The notes beneath the pieces are model-generated. The model saw nothing but the letters and a program-made list of their open reading frames with translations. It was not told the origin of the DNA and did not search any database. Source: Deltaproteobacteria bacterium RBG_13_52_11 (lineage in GTDB: Bacteria > Desulfobacterota > B13-G15 > RBG-16-54-18). From it: a stretch of DNA of 32,727 nucleotides. The translations under genes were made by a program, and so were the position numbers. The stretch lies in contig MGQF01000074.1 of NCBI GenBank assembly GCA_001797745.1, positions 37,071 to 69,797 of the forward strand, in the 5' to 3' direction. Below, in pieces: positions 1 through 7,480 of the stretch; position 1 is the stretch's first letter, and the number at the start of each line of letters is the position of its first letter.

Positions 1-761
1 TCTATATCAATAAAGCCGTATTTCTCTGGTTCCTTGGCGATGAGGGCGGCGGCAATCATCTTGGGGACATAATGCCTCGTCTCCCTCTTCAAGTACTTAT
101 ACTTGGTTAGCTCCCAGAAGTCCTCGGTTTGATAACGCTGTATGGCCCGGGAGATCTTCCCGGCCCCTGCGTTGTACCCGGCGGCTGCCAGATACCAGCA
201 GTTGAACTGGTCGTAGAGGTCTTTGAGGTGTCTGGCGGCGGCGATGGAGGACTTTTCGGGATCCCTCCGCTCATCGATCCACCAGTCGACCTCCAGGCCG
301 TATTTCTTCCCTGTTCGGGTGATAAACTGCCACGGCCCTGAGGCCCGGCGACGGGAGTATGCCTTGGGGTTGAAACCGCTTTCGATTAAGGCCATATAGA
401 CCAGGTCTTCAGGGAGTCCGTTTGCCCTGAGGACTTCCTGCATCATGGGGATGTATCTCCCCGAGCGCTGCAGCCAGAGGGCGAAGGCCTTGCGGTGGGT
501 GGTCTGGAAGTATGCGATGAAGTTCTCAACCTGATCATTGATCACGATGGGGATATCAAAGGTGACTTCTTTTTCTTGTTCCTCTTCACCTATCTCGAGA
601 GGTGGTGCTTTCTCCTCTTCACCTATCTCGAGAGGTGCTTTCTCTTCTTGGGTGTCTGCTGTTTCTTGAGGGGGAACCGCTTCTTTTTTCAGAAAGGGGG
701 TGGTGCAAGCAGCGATGAAGAAAAACGAGATGCCGATGAGCGTAAGCGATCTATTCACCAT
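1..761 (-). CDS. Lipoprotein lytic murein transglycosylase (SLT/MltD-like), 3' end cut by the window
   Basis: Cleaves peptidoglycan glycan strands in the periplasm to 1,6-anhydromuropeptides. It is absent from the ORF track because it runs off the left edge, but the minus strand is open from ATG at 761 to base 1. The protein starts with a lipoprotein signal (MVNRSLTLIGISFFFIAAC, lipobox IAAC), so it should be lipid-anchored. An acidic linker with a duplicated LEIGEEE segment follows, then the SLT domain with the catalytic-Glu motif ALIESGFNP, then ASGPWQFI and AAGYNAG, the usual order for family 1 transglycosylases. An AGGAGG ribosome site precedes the ATG and a good sigma-70 promoter lies about 40 bp further upstream. 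Any C-terminal LysM repeats would be outside the window, so MltD membership is likely but not certain. Confidence 0.9.
   Translation of the reverse strand, partial: MVNRSLTLIGISFFFIAACTTPFLKKEAVPPQETADTQEEKAPLEIGEEEKAPPLEIGEEEQEKEVTFDIPIVINDQVENFIAYFQTTHRKAFALWLQRSGRYIPMMQEVLRANGLPEDLVYMALIESGFNPKAYSRRRASGPWQFITRTGKKYGLEVDWWIDERRDPEKSSIAAARHLKDLYDQFNCWYLAAAGYNAGAGKISRAIQRYQTEDFWELTKYKYLKRETRHYVPKMIAAALIAKEPEKYGFIDI
581..643. repeat. Tandem ~30-bp in-frame repeat inside the transglycosylase gene
   Basis: Two near-identical copies of CCTCTTCACCTATCTCGAGA and the following bases, the first carrying a 3-bp insertion, encode the repeated linker EKAPPLEIGEEE / EKAPLEIGEEE just after the lipid-anchored N-terminus. 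The repeat keeps the frame and should change only the linker length. Confidence 0.85.
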
Positions 762-801
762 TATTTCGCGTGCCTCCTCTGCGGTTAAATGAACCGGAAA
801 T

Positions 802-830
802 AGCTTAACGGAGGCGAGGTCCTTTGTCAA
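802..830 (-). promoter_or_regulatory. Sigma-70 promoter of the lytic transglycosylase
   Basis: On the minus strand TTGACA (825-830) is followed after exactly 17 bp by TAAGCT (802-807). The start codon and AGGAGG site lie 40-50 bp downstream. Confidence 0.7.
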
Positions 831-940
831 GGATTACCGACACAGGCGGCACGGCATCGGTGAGTCCCGGCAAGGGTCACCAGACAATCATGGCGGTGGT
901 TTGTTGTACTATGAGGGGTAAGATAACGTCTGTCGTAACA

Positions 941-977
941 GGTAAGGCGATTGATTACAAAAGGTACAAGCCTTACC
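941..977. repeat. 8-bp inverted repeat between mobB and the transglycosylase gene
   Basis: GGTAAGGC (941-948) and GCCTTACC (970-977) are perfect complements around a 21-nt loop. They lie downstream of mobB on the minus strand. No T-run follows, so a terminator role is only possible. I see nothing else in the 780-1015 gap except the promoter. Confidence 0.4.
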
Positions 978-1015
978 TCCTTTCCGCTGTCTATTTGTTG
1001 CCTTCATTCCATACT

Positions 1016-1528
1016 TCAGTGAGCATCTCTTTTCTGCGTGGAGATGACCCTTCCTTCTATGATATCGGCTATCCCGCGTATGTCGTTGGGGCTTAAACAG
1101 GGGACATCCAACGAAAGGGCAACATCGCTTACCACGGCTATCAGGTTCTCCAATTCAGGTGCCAGGGGAAGGGGATGGCCCTCTTTCCTGAAGACCTCTA
1201 TCTTGGGGTGTTTGTCTCGTTTAAACCCCTCGGCGATGATGATATCCGCCCCTCGGATAAATCGAGTGGCCAGCTCATCCAGGGAGAGGTCGTGGGAGGT
1301 ATCTTCTATTAAGGCGACCTTGTGCGGTGAAGAGATGATCACTGTTTGGGCGCCGGCCTCTTTATGGCGCCAGCTATCCTTCCCTTCATGATCTATCGGA
1401 AAGTCCTTCCCATGGTGTTTTATTGTCGCCACCCGGTAGCCGCGCTTGATGAATTCCGGGATCAATCGTTCAATGAGGGTGGTCTTGCCGCTGTTGGATC
1501 TCCCGACAATGGAGATGATTGGAATCAT
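1016..1528 (-). CDS. mobB: Molybdopterin-guanine dinucleotide biosynthesis protein MobB
   Basis: A GTP-binding accessory protein for conversion of molybdopterin to its guanine dinucleotide form, acting with MobA in the cytoplasm. The 170-residue protein opens with beta strand MIPIISIVG and the P-loop GRSNSGKT, followed by YRVATIKHHGKDFPIDHEGKDS, the family signature, and later IIIAEGFKRDKHPKIEVFR. Length is normal for MobB. The start has a GGGAAAAGGA ribosome site. No mobA is visible nearby. Xanthine-oxidase-family enzymes in many bacteria carry a dinucleotide (often cytosine) form of the cofactor, so a link to the Mo hydroxylase 8 kb away is possible but unproven. Confidence 0.93.
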   Translation of the reverse strand: MIPIISIVGRSNSGKTTLIERLIPEFIKRGYRVATIKHHGKDFPIDHEGKDSWRHKEAGAQTVIISSPHKVALIEDTSHDLSLDELATRFIRGADIIIAEGFKRDKHPKIEVFRKEGHPLPLAPELENLIAVVSDVALSLDVPCLSPNDIRGIADIIEGRVISTQKRDAH

Positions 1529-1682
1529 GGTTCCTTTTCCCTCCAGACGATTTCATACTACAATCGCCCTGGGGGAATAGTCAATATCAGATCAGCTTGC
1601 CCTTGAGGTTCAACACGTGCTGTGTTAAGAATTGTCCATGGCCTCCGAGGAAGGCCCGCCGCAGATGAAGGGAAGGGGTAAG

Positions 1683-2465
1683 ATGGCAGCAGACTTTGAT
1701 ACTTCTCTGTTTGATCGACCTGAGGTCTCTCACTATATCTTCTATCCGCGGAGAGATCCCCCCCCGCTGGATGATATAGCCCTCTATCCGGTGGAGGTGG
1801 GGGAGGGGATCTCCGTTGTATGCCGATTCTACCCGGCCCCCGAGGGGGCGGTTACCATCCTCTATTTCCACGGCAATGGCGAGACGGCAGGGGATTACGA
1901 CCTCGTCTCCTCCCTCTACACCGCTCTAGGGATCAACCTCTTTGTGGCCGACTACCGCGGCTATGGCTTAAGCTCAGGGGAACCTACCATGAGCCATATC
2001 CTCCACGATGCCCATCCCATCTTTGCGAGGCTCAGAGAGCTCTTGCGGGAAGGGGGTTATCCCAAGGCGATTTTCGTCATGGGGCGCTCTTTGGGGAGTG
2101 CCCCGGCCATCGAGGTGGCCTTCCGATCACAGGATGCCTTGCAAGGGCTCATTGTGGAGAGTGGCTTCAGCGATGCCTTCCGCCTGCTCAGCTATATCGG
2201 GTTGCCCATCAAGATACCGCCGCACCAGGGGGAGGGCTTCCCCAATGGGGAGAAGATGCGCTCCATCCGCATCCCCACCCTCCTCATCCATGCCGCCGAG
2301 GATCATCTCATCCCCCTGCCTGAGGCCGAGGAGCTGTTGCGGTTGTGTGCTGCCGAGGGAAAGCGCCTCGTGGTGATACCGCGGGCGGATCACAACACCT
2401 TGATGCTGGTGGGGAAGAATCAATACTTTCAGGCCATTGAGGAGTTCATTAAGAGATATGCCTGA
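1683..2465 (+). CDS. Alpha/beta hydrolase (ABHD12/13-like serine hydrolase)
   Basis: A serine hydrolase of unknown substrate. The motif FHGNGET forms the oxyanion-hole loop, GRSLGSAP is the nucleophile elbow with Ser, HAAEDHLIP holds the acid and RADHNTLM the His, so the triad is complete. The ORF track starts at a TTG at 1632, but ATG at 1683 (MAADFDTSLF) is preceded by GGGAAGGGG and suits the family better, giving 260 residues. There is no signal peptide or TM segment, so it is probably cytoplasmic. It is the only plus-strand gene in the first 17 kb and converges on the catabolic block. The 214 bp to the next gene hold no clear terminator. Confidence 0.85.
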   Translation: MAADFDTSLFDRPEVSHYIFYPRRDPPPLDDIALYPVEVGEGISVVCRFYPAPEGAVTILYFHGNGETAGDYDLVSSLYTALGINLFVADYRGYGLSSGEPTMSHILHDAHPIFARLRELLREGGYPKAIFVMGRSLGSAPAIEVAFRSQDALQGLIVESGFSDAFRLLSYIGLPIKIPPHQGEGFPNGEKMRSIRIPTLLIHAAEDHLIPLPEAEELLRLCAAEGKRLVVIPRADHNTLMLVGKNQYFQAIEEFIKRYA

Positions 2466-2679
2466 ACACAAAGCTCATCTACTACAAACCCAAACCCATG
2501 CCTTTCTTTCTAATTTATTGAAGCTTTTTTCTTATCTTCTTGTCTTTTTAACGTCTGGTTAACTCCGTCACTGCATTACCATGATCTGTGGTAAAACAAA
2601 GGCCAATAGGGGGGATGCCATAACAAAGGTGATGTGAATATCTTTCATGTTCATATGTCGTAGTCGGTTTTTATAAAAC

Positions 2680-3993
2680 TTATAACAGTATCTTGGTGAG
2701 GGCCTTGATGTGGCGAAAACGCTTATCGACGATACGCTGAAGTTCTTCGAAATCTTCTTTTTCCAAATGGGAAAATTTCTTTAAGAGTTTGGTGTATTCA
2801 GAAATAGGTTTTGGTTTTTCCACTTCTTTGGTCAACCGGTATTCTCCTTGCTCACACTCCCAGAGCGGAAAATAGTTTGTCTCCACAGCTGCCCGGCAAA
2901 TGTCTAGGGATGCCGGTATGCCAAATCCCCAGCCAAGAATGCAGGGGCTCAAAATGTGGATATATGACATGCCTTCTTTGACGGCCTTGGCCTTGAGCAA
3001 TTTCATGAGAAAGTCCTCAGGGTAAGCGATGACTGCTGTAGCTACATAGGGGATGCCGTGTGCTGCCATGATAAGGGGGACATTCTTGGAGGGTATTTGT
3101 TTCCCTTTTCTTTTTCCCATTGCCGGGGTGGTCGTTGTCCATCCCCCATAGGGGGTGGTGCTGCTTCTCTGGACGCCCGTGTTCATATAGCCTTCATTGT
3201 CGTAGCATATGAAGATGATATTTTCATTTCTCTCGGCTGCCCCTGAGAGCGGTTGAAATCCCACGTCTGTAGCGCAGCCATCACCCACAAAGGCCACACA
3301 CCTGACGTCTTTCCCCATCTTTCTGTAATATCTCTTAACGCCGGTCATGGTAGAGGGTACCGTCGTCATGTTCGACATGTGAGCGGGGATACGGATCATC
3401 GTCCTGATCCCCTGTCCGTTGAACATATTGGTGCCACAGCCGGGGGCGCCAAACAAAAAAGTATCTTTCCCCATGACTCTGAGAATAAATCGCAGGGTTG
3501 TCTCAGCTACGCAGCCGATGCATAACGAAGACCCTGATAATAATGGGTCTTCATGAAAGTGTTGAGTAATGGAACGCGCTTTTATAAAGGAAATGGCATG
3601 CACAGGGCACACCTCTTGGCACTGGGGGCGACCGTCGCAAAGGTCACATTTCGATGCCTTCTTCGAGCCTGCGTGGAAATCTATTCCACCGTAAGGACAG
3701 GAAAGATCGCATAAACCGCATCCCAGACATTTTGCATCATTAATCCTGACGATGCCGTCCGCTTCGCTCTTTGTCATGGCCCCGGTTGGGCAGACATCCA
3801 GACAGGCTGGGTCCGAACATTGGTTACAGGTATACGCCATGTGGACATCGATTTCCGGAATGTGGACCTCTCGAATACCGGTTCCATCAAGACCTTTGTC
3901 CTGTTGAACTTCGCCACACTTTTTGCGGCAGGCACTGCAATCAGGGGGGCATATATTCTCTTCAATTTTTAACGTATTATAAAAGGTTTTCAT
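2680..3993 (-). CDS. padI: Phenylglyoxylate dehydrogenase-like beta subunit: multi-[4Fe-4S] domain fused to TPP-binding domain
   Basis: The TPP subunit of a 2-oxoacid oxidoreductase; it decarboxylates the 2-oxoacid and passes electrons to iron-sulfur clusters. Residues about 1-160 are a ferredoxin-type module with several Cys groups (YTCNQCSDPACLDVCP, CLGCGLCDLSCPYGG, CDLCDGRPQCQEVCPVHA). The rest is the TPP beta domain with GAPGCGTNMF, the Mg/TPP motif GDGCATDVGF and YDNEGYMNTGVQRSS, typical of PorB-like subunits. Ordinary pyruvate oxidoreductase beta subunits lack the N-terminal module; the fused 437-residue form matches PadI of Aromatoleum as I recall it. It is the last gene of the block, 14 bp after padH. 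The precise 2-oxoacid cannot be proven from sequence alone. Confidence 0.8.
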   Translation of the reverse strand: MKTFYNTLKIEENICPPDCSACRKKCGEVQQDKGLDGTGIREVHIPEIDVHMAYTCNQCSDPACLDVCPTGAMTKSEADGIVRINDAKCLGCGLCDLSCPYGGIDFHAGSKKASKCDLCDGRPQCQEVCPVHAISFIKARSITQHFHEDPLLSGSSLCIGCVAETTLRFILRVMGKDTFLFGAPGCGTNMFNGQGIRTMIRIPAHMSNMTTVPSTMTGVKRYYRKMGKDVRCVAFVGDGCATDVGFQPLSGAAERNENIIFICYDNEGYMNTGVQRSSTTPYGGWTTTTPAMGKRKGKQIPSKNVPLIMAAHGIPYVATAVIAYPEDFLMKLLKAKAVKEGMSYIHILSPCILGWGFGIPASLDICRAAVETNYFPLWECEQGEYRLTKEVEKPKPISEYTKLLKKFSHLEKEDFEELQRIVDKRFRHIKALTKILL

Positions 3994-4007
3994 ATAGACG
4001 CTTCGTT

Positions 4008-5270
4008 TTATTCTTCCTTAGAAATTGTTTCGTGCTTTTCAGCCTCGTTCATCAGCCACAGCCCCACCTCACGGGGCGCATGTAACAGTATGTCTTTATA
4101 TCTACCGATTTCAGTCCGCTTCCTGATCAGATACTGGATCACTCCGGCGTCAATATCCGTATCGAGGAAGGCGGCACCGAGAAGCTTCCCGTCTCTACAA
4201 ATAATCTTTTTGTAATACCCATTATCCTTCTCAACGAGCGCATCGTCACCTTTTGAAGGCACTGTTTTTCCGATGGACGTGGCAAGATGGCCGAAGAAAT
4301 TAAAGGTGTTCATCGGTAGCCAGCCTTCGTATTCCGCCTTCTCTCCAGCCATAGTGCTCCCTGCGATCTTCCCTTGCGAAACAGCATTGGGCACTATGGG
4401 GTTGAGTCCCCTCTGGCCTGTGAAGAAATCGACAGCCTCCGCCGCATCCCCGGCAGCAAAGATATTGGGGATATTTGTCCTCATCTGCCGATCAACTACG
4501 ACGCCTTCACTAATGTCAATACCACTGCCGGCGAGGAATGAAACCCTTGGTTTCACCCCGATGCACACGAGGAGGATCTCGGTCTCAAGTGCCTTATCCT
4601 GGTTGAAACGGACTTTGATTTCGTTCCCGGATTGCTCAGCCGCTGTGGCTTCACCCCAATTCACGTTGACGGCTGTACCGGAATCAGCAAATAAATCAAT
4701 AATACGGCGGCTTGCCTCAATATCGAAGTAATTGCGCAGAATTCTTTCCCGGGGGGCAATTACCTGGACCTCGTTGCCTTTTTCCTTCAAGGCGGCTGCG
4801 AGCTCCATGGCCACTAAACCGGCCCCCAAGATTGTGGCCTTTTTCCTTGCTTTTAACTGTTGAATCAGGGCCAGGCAGTCATCCATTACGTGAAACCCGA
4901 TACCCCCAGCCTTCTTCAGTATTGAGGGGACAAAGGGATCTGAACCAGTCGCGATCAAAAGGCTATCGTAAGAGTCGCCCTTCCCGTTATTATAGAGGAC
5001 TCGCTGTTCCCCAGGGGCAATGCCGACGACTTTCCTTCCTCTCGTAAAGGTCGCATTCATGTGGTCGAAGAACCCATCCGGTACCATCTGGATATCCGCT
5101 TGTTTTACTTTGTCTGAAACAACATAGGGAAGAGACATGGGTGAATAGGGGGGATAATCCTCCATGGTCAGCACAGTGACCGCATCCTCGCAGCCCGCCT
5201 TTCTCATCTGCTTCAGTGCGCTCAATGCCGCTGCGCCTGATCCAATGATAATATGCCTTTTCTTTTTCAA
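4008..5270 (-). CDS. padH: Phenylglyoxylate dehydrogenase-like epsilon subunit, FAD/NAD(P)-binding oxidoreductase
   Basis: A flavoprotein expected to move electrons from the iron-sulfur subunits to NAD+. It has two Rossmann folds: IIIGSGAAALSALKQM at the N-terminus for FAD and TILGAGLVAMELAAAL near residue 145 for NAD(P)H, then NIFAAGDAAEAVDFF, the C-terminal FAD motif of pyridine nucleotide-disulfide reductases. There is no redox-active CxxxxC, which fits a ferredoxin/rubredoxin-reductase-like enzyme. Start is TTG at 5270; I see no better in-frame ATG. It sits between the alpha and beta genes, as padH does between padG and padI. This subunit is what makes the complex NAD-dependent rather than purely ferredoxin-dependent. 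Confidence 0.8.
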   Translation of the reverse strand: MKKKRHIIIGSGAAALSALKQMRKAGCEDAVTVLTMEDYPPYSPMSLPYVVSDKVKQADIQMVPDGFFDHMNATFTRGRKVVGIAPGEQRVLYNNGKGDSYDSLLIATGSDPFVPSILKKAGGIGFHVMDDCLALIQQLKARKKATILGAGLVAMELAAALKEKGNEVQVIAPRERILRNYFDIEASRRIIDLFADSGTAVNVNWGEATAAEQSGNEIKVRFNQDKALETEILLVCIGVKPRVSFLAGSGIDISEGVVVDRQMRTNIPNIFAAGDAAEAVDFFTGQRGLNPIVPNAVSQGKIAGSTMAGEKAEYEGWLPMNTFNFFGHLATSIGKTVPSKGDDALVEKDNGYYKKIICRDGKLLGAAFLDTDIDAGVIQYLIRKRTEIGRYKDILLHAPREVGLWLMNEAEKHETISKEE

Positions 5271-5299
5271 TGCCTTTTCTCTTCTCGATCTATCTCTAT

Positions 5300-6505
5300 C
5301 TATTCGAGGGAAAGCCAGGTCACGGTTTTCTGCTCTTCCCCTCTCGCCGCGGCGAAGGTCCTGTCGATGACTCGCTCCACATGGTGAGCAGTAATGTCGG
5401 CCCCTCCCAAACCTGCTATAAAATCGAGCAACAGGGGAAGCGGCGGCTGCAAATCGCTTAAGAGGGTTTTCAGTTCCACGTAGTTATGACCACAGTTCCA
5501 GGCATAGCAGACACTCCGATCAATCACCCCGATGGCCTTTTTCCCCTTGAGGGCTTGAATCAATCGCTCTCGTGGACTGGGCCGGAACATCCTAACTTTT
5601 ATCAAACCCACCTTCAGTCCTTGTTCGCGCTTCTTGTCCACCACCACTTTCGCTGTCCCCGTGGCACTTCCCATGGTCACAATGACGACCTCGGCGTCCT
5701 CTGCTTTGTACTCCTCAATCTGGCCTCCGTAACTGCGGCCGAACTGCTTTCCGAATTCGCTGTCGATCTCATCGAATTTCCCTTTTGCCCTCTGGTGTGC
5801 TGCACATGCCTTATACCGATATTCGGTAAAAAGCTCTGGGGGGACAGTGTAGCTTGAAAAAACCATCGGATCATCAAGCGTCCACTTGAGCCTTTCCATG
5901 GTCTTCAGAGGCGCCAGGAACGCATCCACCTCTTCTTGCCGAGGGATCTCCACCCGCTGTGAATGATGGGAAAGATAAAAGCCCTCATAGCACACATTGA
6001 CAGGGAGCAGGATCTCTGAATCTTCCGCCAATCGGTAAGCCATGATGATTGAGTCGAGAATTTCCTGACAGGATTCCGTATAGATCTGGATCCAGCCATG
6101 ATCCTTTACCAACACGGCATCTTGCTGCCCTGCTATTACACCGTGGGGGCTCACCTGCTCCCTCATACCAATAGCCATCACGATAGGAAAGCGATTTCCG
6201 GCGGCAAGGAGATAGGCGTCATTCATGAAGGATAAACCCTGAGAGGAGGTTGCCGTGAATGTTCGTCCTCCTGCAGCGCAAGCCCCTAAGAGAATGCCCA
6301 TAGCTGAATTTTCTCCCTCTGGCTCAATCATTTCTGCATCCAATAAGCTTTCGGCTTCAAGCTTGTAGAGCGTTTCCAGTAAAGGTGTCTGAGGCGTAAT
6401 AGGATAGGATGCAATGACGTCCGGCCGGCATAACAGAACCCCGTATGCCCCTGCCCGATTCCCATCCAATACCCTTATTTGACCCCTTACATCAATCGTT
6501 GACAT
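5300..6505 (-). CDS. padG: Phenylglyoxylate dehydrogenase-like alpha subunit (2-oxoacid oxidoreductase PorA-like)
   Basis: The pyrimidine-binding half of the TPP site. Near the N-terminus it has GNRAGAYGVLLCRPDVIASY and YPITPQTPLLETL, the PorA signature, then the TSSQGLSFM segment and VTMGSATGTAK in the C-terminal transketolase-like domain. The ORF track extends to 6577, but ATG at 6505 (MSTIDVRG) shares its A with the TGA of the delta subunit (TGATG), giving 401 residues and clear translational coupling. Gene order gamma-delta-alpha-epsilon-beta is the padEFGHI order. Confidence 0.85.
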   Translation of the reverse strand: MSTIDVRGQIRVLDGNRAGAYGVLLCRPDVIASYPITPQTPLLETLYKLEAESLLDAEMIEPEGENSAMGILLGACAAGGRTFTATSSQGLSFMNDAYLLAAGNRFPIVMAIGMREQVSPHGVIAGQQDAVLVKDHGWIQIYTESCQEILDSIIMAYRLAEDSEILLPVNVCYEGFYLSHHSQRVEIPRQEEVDAFLAPLKTMERLKWTLDDPMVFSSYTVPPELFTEYRYKACAAHQRAKGKFDEIDSEFGKQFGRSYGGQIEEYKAEDAEVVIVTMGSATGTAKVVVDKKREQGLKVGLIKVRMFRPSPRERLIQALKGKKAIGVIDRSVCYAWNCGHNYVELKTLLSDLQPPLPLLLDFIAGLGGADITAHHVERVIDRTFAAARGEEQKTVTWLSLE

Positions 6506-6771
6506 CAAATCTCCTCTCTTACCAGCATAATTGCCCTGGCCGGACATACCGTGGCGCAGACCCCGCAACCCTTGCAATAATCGAGATCGGCTGAAAAGTA
6601 ATGTCTCCTTTCTTTAATGCAACCGGCAGGACAAAAAATGAAGCACCATCCGCATTGGCGACATTTTTCCATTTTGGTAACCGGCCTCTGCGACCGCCAC
6701 TCACCTGTTTTGATATCAAGAGGCTCTTTCGGTGTTGACCAGGGTCCTTCAAATGTGCTTATGAATTTCAA
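6505..6771 (-). CDS. padF: Phenylglyoxylate dehydrogenase-like delta subunit, 2x[4Fe-4S] ferredoxin
   Basis: A small 88-residue electron-transfer subunit. Two classical CxxCxxCxxxC clusters are visible: CRQCGWCFIFCPAGC and CKGCGVCATVCPARA. The N-terminal segment FEGPWSTPKEPLDIKTGEWRS resembles PorD subunits. It is separated from the gamma gene by only 5 bp and overlaps the alpha start by one base. Confidence 0.88.
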   Translation of the reverse strand: MKFISTFEGPWSTPKEPLDIKTGEWRSQRPVTKMEKCRQCGWCFIFCPAGCIKERRHYFSADLDYCKGCGVCATVCPARAIMLVREEI

Positions 6772-6776
6772 TGTTT

Positions 6777-7328
6777 TTACTCCTTGACGGATATGGTGAC
6801 ACTTTCATAGCCACGCTTTACCAGATTTTCATTTTTCTTCAGTAATTTCCCATCGAAGTTCATGTCCAAGCTCGATATGACAGATTCCAACGTGACCCAT
6901 CCCGTGACCTTTGCTATCACCCCGAGCATGCAGGTATTGACGATTGCCCTTCCAATCTCATCAAGGGCCAATGCCGTTGCATCGACAAGACCGAGAACGT
7001 TCAGCCCTTGAGGCCAGCTCTCCAGCGTTTGCTTTGGCGTGTTTATGACTGCTACCCCATCACCTTTGAGGCCATTGAAAATCGCCTGCGATCTTCCTAT
7101 GAAGGGGTCTAAGACCATAATACAGTCCGGTTCATAGATCTGATGGGTCTCTCTGATCGGTTTTTCATCAAACCGAAGGAAGGCCGCTACCGGTGCCCCT
7201 CGTCTTTCAGCCCCGAAGGTTGGGAATGATGAAGCATATTTGCCCTCAAGGACAAAGGCGTATGCGAGCATTTCCGCACCCATCACCACACCTTGTCCTC
7301 CCCTGCCATGAAACCGTATCTCCTTCAT
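6777..7328 (-). CDS. padE: Phenylglyoxylate dehydrogenase-like gamma subunit (PorC-like)
   Basis: The gamma subunit of a 2-oxoacid:acceptor oxidoreductase, 183 residues. The start MKEIRFHGRGGQGVVMGAEM is the canonical GRGGQGV motif, followed by SSFPTFGAERRGAPVAAFLR, both typical of PorC. AGGAGG lies 12 bases before the ATG, a longer spacing than usual, but the conserved N-terminus fixes the start. It is the first gene of the five-subunit set and follows the ligase gene after 152 bp. That gap shows no clear promoter, so read-through from upstream is possible. Confidence 0.87.
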   Translation of the reverse strand: MKEIRFHGRGGQGVVMGAEMLAYAFVLEGKYASSFPTFGAERRGAPVAAFLRFDEKPIRETHQIYEPDCIMVLDPFIGRSQAIFNGLKGDGVAVINTPKQTLESWPQGLNVLGLVDATALALDEIGRAIVNTCMLGVIAKVTGWVTLESVISSLDMNFDGKLLKKNENLVKRGYESVTISVKE

Positions 7329-7480
7329 GTTGTTCTCAATCCTCCTGAGACAGCACGGTAATATTTTTTTGTTCAGTCGTACAGGGGGTTTGCCAATCCC
7401 ATCAACATCGTGTATTGGGTCTTGTGCCCACGTTGTTTTAGGGGGAAATTACGTCAAATGCAAATTCATAAACTCCCTTC

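Noticed and set aside
840-895. Possible molybdenum-cofactor riboswitch near mobB
   Set aside because: GC-rich sequence with GGGTCACC looked suggestive, but I could not build the conserved Moco fold and it lies downstream of mobB, upstream of an unrelated gene.
1587-1871. 94-aa minus-strand ORF
   Set aside because: Antisense to the alpha/beta hydrolase; low-quality composition.
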